The translations under genes and the position numbers were made by a program. 64,000 nt of DNA, taken from Archivesica marissinica (lineage: Eukaryota; Mollusca; Bivalvia; Venerida; Vesicomyidae). Each line of letters starts with the position of its first letter. Position 1 is the stretch's first letter. Shown here one piece after another: positions 61,501 through 64,000 of the stretch. The stretch lies in the NCBI GenBank assembly GCA_014843695.1, contig CM026402.1, positions 16,060,903 through 16,124,902 of the forward strand, written 5' to 3'. The notes under the pieces were generated by a model. It searched no databases. It worked only from the letters and a program-made list of their open reading frames with translations, and was not told the DNA's origin.

Positions 61501-63293
61501 GTTTACCTGGATTAATAATGTAGCATAACGCAGCTGCGATTATGGCGGCGATGAAGTGTGTAATCATAATGTAAGCCAGAGCATATGCACTCACTTTACC
61601 GTTGGTACGAGGGTCCATTTCCGCAGTGCCTGAAAAGAAGAATTGCAACCATATGGAGACAACATAAAATATCAATGAACAGATTGCCAAGTACACAACG
61701 ATATGTATGAACAGATTGCCAAGTACACATAACTATGTATGAACATATTGCAAAGTATATATAAATATGTATGAACATATTGCCAAGTACACATACATAT
61801 GTATGAACAACAGATTGCCAAGTACACATCCATATGTATGAACAACAGATTGCCAAGTACACATCCATATGTATGAACAGATTGCCAAGTACACATACCT
61901 ATGTATGAACATATTGCCACGTACACATCCATATGTATGAACAGATTGCCAAGTACATATAAATATGTATGAACAGATTGCCAAGTACACATACATATGT
62001 ATGAACAGATTGCCAAGTACACATACATATGTATGAACAGATTGCCACGTACATATAATAAATGTAAATAACGTGATTGGAATAAATGTAGCAAATTTCA
62101 TTTCATAAATTGACATCAATAATATGCATCCATAATGATTATTATACGGAATAGGTTTGCTCGATAACCTCAACTCCTTGCTTCAGCCACTACACCATGC
62201 TCTCCATGTTCCCTAATTCTCTGTCTAGTTTCGGGTGCGCGATCCAATGGTGGCGTATAAGGTGTGTGCCCCTAATACATAGTTCCCATGGCCTGTGAAA
62301 ACACTGTGAAAATGGCCAAACACTGATAAGATATTATCTTGGACGCCATTTTGTTTGGCAAGTTTTATAAATGGCAATTTCAGGATTTTCCTAGTAATTC
62401 TATAATTGCATAACATAATATTTTGTTTGTTAATATAAAATTTGGCATCATTTTAAAGGTATTGAAATGCACTTTTTAAATATTAATTTATTTTTTAACA
62501 ATTATGTATGTATTTTAATCCTTGCAGTTATTTTCGAAACTCTATGTTCATAGTTGAACTATTAATATACAGGTACATTATTATTTATTCGTTAGTGATA
62601 CGCCAGGAGTCCCATACGTACGATTCATAGTTACTGCTTTATACACGTATCACTATTTCTCAATAGCGCTGTACTAGTATTCACACTTTAGGGAACTACT
62701 GTATTCGAACACCTCCCCAGAGATGAATGAGAGCTTACGAAATTATGTGTCAGTTACAGAATACTCTTTAAGGAGCATACGCGGGTCTTTTTAATTGGTT
62801 TCCTCTGTTTTAATCATAGCTTCCTTTGCACAACATGCTATCAATTTTCATTCCTTTTCTCATCTTATAATTATTAAATTATTAAATATCGACAGGTATT
62901 CTACAGCATACCCAATGGATAAGTTACCGTAACAGTTTGTTATCACTTTAATTAACATGACTTTGATAACATCACATTTATCATACCGCATAATCTGGTT
63001 AGGGATCAACAGCGAACACAAAGGATTCCAACTATAAGGAACTATATGCATTTCGGGATAAATCGGATTTCATCTACCAAGTGAGGTAATAGAGAGATCA
63101 TTGTGCACAGTTTGGTTTCAAAAATATAAAATAATCGACGAAAGCTTTCACTAAAACCAATTTGCGTTATAAAGGTTTTCTAGCATTCTAGAAGAGTGTT
63201 TATGTAAAACATACTAACCAGCGATCACGCTACATACTACAAGCGGAACAATCATCATTTTTATCATCCGGATGTACAGCTCCCCAGGTATAC
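40341..63293 (-). CDS. SLC1-family (excitatory amino acid transporter-like) protein, 3' ten exons
   Basis: SLC1 proteins are trimeric plasma-membrane carriers that move glutamate, aspartate or neutral amino acids with sodium. Ten exons (63219-63293, 61507-61629, 52894-52978, 52009-52051, 45927-46053, 43954-44080, 42976-43209, 42522-42716, 41263-41397, 40341-40554) join with GT-AG borders and continuous phase into 451 residues plus stop; the N-terminal 70 or so residues lie beyond the right edge. Order matches the family: TM2 (IPGELYIRMIKMMIVPLVV), TM3, an extracellular loop, a helix at NVLGLIVVSVVFGIG, TM6, HP1 (TSSTMIALPETF), TM7, HP2, TM8. The NMDGT motif of TM7 reads GRAGS, and the TM8 motif DxxRTxxNxxGD reads DRSRSVVNLITQ, so acidic sodium ligands are missing. 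Intact splicing argues for a real, divergent gene rather than a pseudogene. Introns carry about 15 kb of satellites. Confidence 0.9.
41263..41397 (-). CDS. SLC1-like gene, exon 9
   Basis: Encodes hairpin HP2, with ALAIPSVVGASLVTVLILLT matching the family's ASIPSAGLVTM-type segment, and the start of TM8 (ALEFF in place of the usual VDWF). 135 nt, entered and left in phase 2. Confidence 0.88.
41571..41813. mobile_element. piggyBac-type MITE in SLC1-like gene
   Basis: Perfect TTAA at 41571-41574 and 41810-41813; ends CCCTTACTGTGCTGG and, inverted, CCCTTAAAATGCTGA. Internal inverted phrases around CAACATAGAGCC form two hairpins. Best preserved of three copies in the window. Confidence 0.88.
42060..42412 (-). 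mobile_element. Non-LTR retrotransposon 3' fragment
   Basis: A 61-codon minus-strand frame (42412-42227) with FDTMIAPMLLYGAGVWSVYN resembles the C-terminal region of LINE reverse transcriptases, which have a conserved P-x-L-x-YG-x-x-xW segment after the palm. Downstream AT-rich DNA with ACTTTATTTAAC on the plus strand resembles the LINE-tail fragment at 53843. It lies in the intron between exons 8 and 9. Confidence 0.68.
42522..42716 (-). CDS. SLC1-like gene, exon 8
   Basis: Encodes the end of HP1 (MIALPETFHSLE), the NGVDPRISRLV segment and TM7 (PLSATIGRAGSVMYITC), where the family's NMDGT is replaced by GRAGS and the following Glu by Ile. 195 nt. Confidence 0.9.
42976..43209 (-). CDS. SLC1-like gene, exon 7
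   Basis: Encodes the STPVGVASLIANAI segment, TM6 (LGLYVLVVEVSTILWGFIIL) and the first half of HP1 (NPFKFFGTIIPSIMIVLVTSS). 234 nt, strong donor AC|GTAAGT. Confidence 0.9.
43435..43565 (+). mobile_element. tRNA-derived SINE fragment
   Basis: Box A-like TGACCTAGCGGTTAAGGTCG and box B-like CAGGTCGAATCCC are followed by a short body. Same broad family as 46128 and the Harbinger-borne copies. Confidence 0.65.
43954..44080 (-). CDS. SLC1-like gene, exon 6
   Basis: Encodes GLIVVSVVFGIGAAAMKEDG and a helix ending ILRVLIW, matching the family's LGL-FGI-G-M-E pattern. 127 nt; the terminal TG joins the first G of exon 7 to make Trp. Confidence 0.9.
44740..44975 (-). mobile_element. tRNA-derived SINE
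   Basis: Minus-strand head CCTCCGTGGTCGAGTTG (box A) and CGGGTTCGAGCCCC (box B, near 44905); the opposite end at 44740 has AGTTTATTTAACATTGCTAT. Same family as 32150 and 60543. Confidence 0.8.
44990..45926 (-). repeat. 77-bp repeats derived from the exon 5 donor junction
   Basis: About nine copies of a 76-78-bp unit. On the minus strand each contains the last about 29 coding bases of exon 5 (encoding YVGSAGSTNVL), the donor, and about 45 bases of intron that starts GTAAATATAACG. Copies near 45147 and 45300 have lost a G at the donor and copies near 45071 and 45224 have another change, giving a 153-bp dimer pattern on the left; copies near 45780 and 45856 keep the intact CTAG|GTAAAT. A SINE splits the array at 45387-45621. 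Confidence 0.92.
45387..45621 (-). mobile_element. SINE with 13-bp target duplication
   Basis: Full SINE on the minus strand, flanked by perfect AGAATATTGGTAG at 45374-45386 and 45622-45634. Body as in 31383 and 37257; head with TGGCCCAGTGGATGCGCG and box B-like GAGTTCGAGCCCC. The clean duplication indicates a recent insertion, later than the satellite it splits. Confidence 0.9.
45927..46053 (-). CDS. SLC1-like gene, exon 5
   Basis: 127 nt, 42 codons plus one base, encoding part of the extracellular loop (AQTKYDFKTVEIVTNNGTHD, with an NGT glycosylation sequon) and ending in STNVL just before the next helix. Donor CTAG|GTAAAT at 45926-45921. Its 3' end is the source of the neighbouring repeat array. 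Confidence 0.88.
46128..46330 (+). mobile_element. tRNA-derived SINE
   Basis: Box A-like GAGTGACCTAGTGGTTACGG, a degenerate box B, then AGGAAGCTATCCAGCTGGCT and GGGTTCTACCCGGGTGCCCG. Confidence 0.75.
46505..48103 (+). repeat. 42-bp satellite in intron 4
   Basis: About 38 copies of TGTTAGACTTTTCAAAGTTT then ATTGGTTATTTCATCTCGTGCA. Since 42 is a multiple of 3, 14-residue periodic open frames appear in three frames; these are artefacts. Variants (TAATTCATG, TAATGCATG, TATCGTG) are interspersed. Confidence 0.95.
48358..50680 (+). mobile_element. 5'-truncated non-LTR retrotransposon
   Basis: Coding similarity starts abruptly at about 48365 inside a reverse transcriptase domain and continues through a stop at 50135-50137 and about 540 bp of AT-rich 3' untranslated sequence ending near AATAAATATG at 50645-50654. 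Antisense to, and inside intron 4 of, the SLC1-like gene. 5' truncation is typical of target-primed insertion. Confidence 0.85.
48656..50137 (+). CDS. Reverse transcriptase, Jockey/CR1-like LINE, partial
   Basis: An uninterrupted frame that really begins upstream at about 48372 (the first ATG at 48656 is internal). Motifs in order: NYRPISLIS, LQSGFVPGDSTINQL, FCDISKAFDRVWH (first catalytic Asp), GVPQGSILGPLLFLIYIND, LYADDTSLY (catalytic ADD), FNPTKTESLLIS and HLGVHLSHDLRWSTHI. After the polymerase, a helical region ends with a Cys/His cluster (CECGAIENSHHYFLVC), as in many Jockey-group LINEs. The N-terminal endonuclease is absent, so this copy cannot be autonomous. The open frame suggests a fairly young insertion. 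Confidence 0.9.
   Translation: MHNVFAQAIDSGKEVRAIFCDISKAFDRVWHKGLLFKLNSIGISGPLLSWFSSYVRSRKQRVVLPGCKSSDNFLTTGVPQGSILGPLLFLIYINDIVRDIQANIRLYADDTSLYIVVENPITASAILNSDLRTIDSWASKWLVKFNPTKTESLLISRKHQRNNYHPPLQMQTQHITEVRHHKHLGVHLSHDLRWSTHIEYMKTKVWKGINIMKKLKFQLDRRSLEIIYLTFIRPILEYGDILFDNCTQYEKIDLEQIQQEAARIVTGTTKLVSIAKLMTEVGWESLETRRFKHKLILFYKMKNNLTPAYLSNLVPSSVGNVHRYPLRNSQNIQTIFTRTDFYYKSFLPSVIRDFNALPVLTQHAGTVTAFKRLLNNDLPKVPGYFYTGDRKLQILHTRLRTHCSSLCSDLFDKNIINSPYCECGAIENSHHYFLVCSQYTHLRTEMLNSISQVCSPTMDVILQGNPTLTYESNAALFSVIRNYIRDTKRFYFS
50681..50950. other. Intron spacer, nothing recognised
   Basis: AT-rich sequence between the LINE end and the 25-bp array. Confidence 0.5.
50955..52008 (-). repeat. 25-bp repeats derived from the exon 4 donor junction
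   Basis: About 42 copies of GATGATTCCGAGAATTACTG plus TACCT. On the minus strand each unit reads ATCAGGTACAGTAATTCTCG, aligning base for base with the real exon 4 donor region (AACAGGTAGAGTATTTCTTA), which forms the last unit of the array. Most copies thus present a strong-looking CAG|GTACAGT. Confidence 0.92.
52009..52051 (-). CDS. SLC1-like gene, exon 4 (43-nt microexon)
   Basis: Encodes NIVPENIIASCFQQ, matching the NLFPENLVQACFQQ-type signature of SLC1 proteins. Acceptor TTACAG|G, donor CAG|GTAGAG. The phase (1 base + 14 codons) joins exon 3 to exon 5 exactly. Confidence 0.88.
52529..52666. mobile_element. Harbinger-type MITE
   Basis: TCCGAGGTTGTAAAACATTT and, inverted, GTTATAAAACATTTCGCAGA flank a short non-coding core with CTCAAGCTCGAGTTTGAGAT, as in the Harbinger ends here. 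Terminal bases are eroded. Confidence 0.72.
52690..52829. mobile_element. piggyBac-type MITE, left-truncated
   Basis: Shares TGAGCTCCACTATCTGAATA and GCAAAGAGCCTGATCAGACG with the copy at 33785; the right end AGGG|TTAA is at 52822-52829. Confidence 0.75.
52894..52978 (-). CDS. SLC1-like gene, exon 3
   Basis: 85 nt encoding EGIDTGVDTSRLNGDVMETE then DIFADLL, the loop leading to the family's FPENL segment. Acceptor TTTTCTACAG|GT, donor AG|GTAACT. About 60 bp across its acceptor is copied at 58014-58074. Confidence 0.85.
53135..53848 (+). repeat. 41-bp satellite
   Basis: About 17 copies of GATCCTGGGACGACATGGAT then ACATTTGGAAGTTCCCCAAGC. The motif CCTGGGACGAC links it to the arrays to its right. 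Confidence 0.95.
53843..54048 (-). mobile_element. Probable LINE 3' end with (AAT)n tract
   Basis: Seven AAT repeats are followed by AAGACTTTATTTAAGGAGAG and CCAGGAGGCACTCAACAAAT, resembling the DNA at 42080-42160 beside the LINE fragment. Read on the minus strand this is a LINE tail ending in (ATT)n. It separates two satellite blocks. Confidence 0.6.
54055..54480 (+). repeat. 41-bp satellite, diverged subfamily
   Basis: About ten copies of GTCGTGTGACGACTTGCATA then TATTTAGGAGTTTCCATAGCA. More diverged than its neighbours on both sides, but clearly related through GACGAC-TGCATA-ATTTAGGAG. Confidence 0.92.
54480..56945 (+). repeat. 45/47-bp satellite
   Basis: About 54 copies of CCTGGGACGACAGTTATACA then TTGTGGAGTGTCACATCCATGCTGT; a 47-bp form has GAGAGTG. 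A 411-bp block around 55210 recurs at 55621. Unstopped frames across it are artefacts. Confidence 0.95.
56945..60330 (+). repeat. 43-bp satellite with about 1-kb duplication
   Basis: Copies of CATTGTGGAGAGTGTCACAT then CCGTGCGGTCCTGGGACACTGTA, mixed with 26-bp short forms lacking the first part and longer forms carrying TTCATGGACGACAGTTA. A block of about 1 kb is duplicated with an offset of 988 bp (for example the rare GCAGTC variant at 58385 and 59373, and the TTATGCA variant at 58933 and 59921). A frame of over 1000 codons here is a satellite artefact. Confidence 0.95.
58014..58074 (-). other. Copied exon 3 acceptor junction inside the satellite
   Basis: About 60 bp (ACCCGTGTCAATACCCTCAC, CTGTAGAAAAGACACCCG and on to ACTCGAACACA) are almost identical to 52966-53027, covering the first coding bases of exon 3, its acceptor and the adjacent intron. 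It sits as a single insert between satellite units. Confidence 0.9.
60543..60735 (-). mobile_element. tRNA-derived SINE, head-truncated
   Basis: Ends with GTTTATTTAACGTCGCTATC on the plus strand and contains CAGGCTCCAGCGGTTAACCA; box B (GGGTTCGAGCCACG on the minus strand) is present but box A is missing. Confidence 0.78.
60736..61500. other. Intron sequence, nothing recognised
   Basis: AT-rich. A cluster of GAATATTCG palindromes at 61083-61152 may be a decayed foldback element. Confidence 0.45.
61507..61629 (-). CDS. SLC1-like gene, exon 2
   Basis: 123 nt encoding GTAEMDPRTNGKVSAYALAY and TM3 (IMITHFIAAIIAAALCYIIN) ending in PG, which matches the family's LDPKTSGRLG... and IHPG landmarks. 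Acceptor TTTTCAG|GC, donor CCAG|GTAAAC. Confidence 0.9.
61675..62060 (+). repeat. 32-bp minisatellite in intron 1
   Basis: About 12 copies of ACAGATTGCCAAGTACACAT then ACATATGTATGA. Each unit carries the perfect palindrome CATACATATGTATG or a close variant. Confidence 0.93.
62061..63218. other. Intron sequence, nothing recognised
   Basis: AT-rich, no supported feature. Confidence 0.5.
63219..63293 (-). CDS. SLC1-like gene, exon 1 of those visible
   Basis: 75 nt encoding IPGELYIRMIKMMIVPLVVC then SVIAG, the TM2 signature of SLC1 proteins (FPGELLMRMLKM-type). Acceptor TTGTAG|GT. Further 5' exons must lie beyond 64000. Confidence 0.9.
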
Positions 63294-63348
63294 CTACAAC
63301 AGGTACACATTAATAAATACCATACGGATACAACATGAAACAATTGTA

Positions 63349-63552
63349 TGTTCCTTTAATGTCAAACCCCTCGCGGGGACTTAGACATGTTTTCCTGGGC
63401 AGGCTTAGCCGACCTAAGCGATTAACCAGTACTAAGCAATGTGTGTGAGGTGCCTTGCTCAATGACACTACATACGTGGCGTGACAGAGTATCGAACCCG
63501 GGACAGTTCGATTCCAAATCCGAAGCTCCACCACTGGACCACGGACGCCACA
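63349..63552 (-). mobile_element. tRNA-derived SINE
   Basis: Minus-strand head GGCGTCCGTGGTCCAGTGGT (box A), GGGTTCGATACTC (box B), then a body with CAAGGCACCTCACACACATT and CCCCGCGAGGGGTTTGACAT. Confidence 0.85.
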
Positions 63553-63608
63553 ATTAGTATATATCACACGGATACAACATGAAACAATTAGTATATATCA
63601 CACGGATG

Positions 63609-64000
63609 TGCAATTCTCTTGACATACGTACAACATATAACAATTCTCCAGGCATATCTACAACAGGTAACAATTCTCCAGGCATACCTACAACATGTAA
63701 CAATTCTCCAGGCATATCTACAACATGTAACAATTCTCCAGGCATATCTACAACATGTAACAATCCTCCAGGTATACCTACAACATGTAACAATTCTCCA
63801 GGTATACCTACAACATATAACAATTCTCCAGGCATATCTACAACATGTAACAATTCTCCAGGTATACCTACAACATGCAACAATTCTCCAGGCATACCTA
63901 CAACATGTAACAATTCTCCAGGCATACCTACAACATGTAACAATTCTCCAGGCATACCTACAACATGTAGCAATTCTCCAGGTATGCCTACAACATGTAA
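63609..64000 (-). repeat. 30-bp repeats derived from the exon 1 acceptor junction
   Basis: At least 12 copies of CAATTCTCCAGGCATACCTA plus CAACATGTAA, continuing past the right edge. On the minus strand each reads TTGTAGGTATACCTGGAGAA, aligned with the real acceptor and first codons of the exon at 63293 (TTGTAGGTATACCTGGGGAG). Each unit is a potential decoy AG. Confidence 0.92.

Overview
This is a eukaryotic (animal) genome window. The genes have short exons with GT-AG introns, and the DNA is packed with tRNA-derived SINEs, PIF/Harbinger, piggyBac-like and pogo-like DNA elements, a non-LTR retrotransposon and many minisatellites. The mix looks most like a bivalve mollusc, but that is an inference; no species can be named from the sequence. 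Roughly 40% of the known bases are tandem arrays. Exactly 1000 N mark an assembly gap at 8265-9264. Most very long open frames here are satellite artefacts, because many unit lengths are multiples of 3 without stops.

Layout. 1-8264 is a 51-bp satellite and 9265-11774 an unrelated 50-bp satellite on the other side of the gap. 11999-12914 is a foldback element with arms of about 450 bp. 14553-30861 is a 16-kb inverted structure: two PIF/Harbinger transposons head to head (left copy 14553-20967, right copy 22626-30861). Each carries a HARBI1-type DDE nuclease gene and a Myb/SANT-like gene. The left copy is badly broken; the right nuclease keeps its D, D and E. Between them lies a 1.65-kb fragment of an endogenous parvovirus-like element with an SF3 helicase.

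31121-34273 is a small three-exon bHLH transcription factor gene on the + strand. Its stop codon is followed within a few bases by a 1-kb array of a 35-bp repeat. 35.3-40.3 kb is intergenic DNA with SINEs and MITEs.

40341 to the right edge is one large minus-strand gene for an SLC1-family (excitatory amino acid transporter-like) protein. Ten exons, giving 451 residues, can be joined with every splice site and phase consistent; the N-terminus lies beyond the window. The protein has lost several of the family's sodium-coordinating residues.

The most striking observation is that several minisatellites in this gene's introns are built from its own splice junctions. The exon 4 donor (25-bp unit), exon 5 donor (77-bp unit) and first visible exon acceptor (30-bp unit) have each been tandemly amplified next to the real site, creating many decoy splice signals. 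A piece of the exon 3 acceptor junction is also embedded in a satellite 5 kb away. The same local-amplification theme appears at the bHLH stop codon, at a SINE end, and independently in the two Harbinger arms. Exon numbers below count from the first visible exon.
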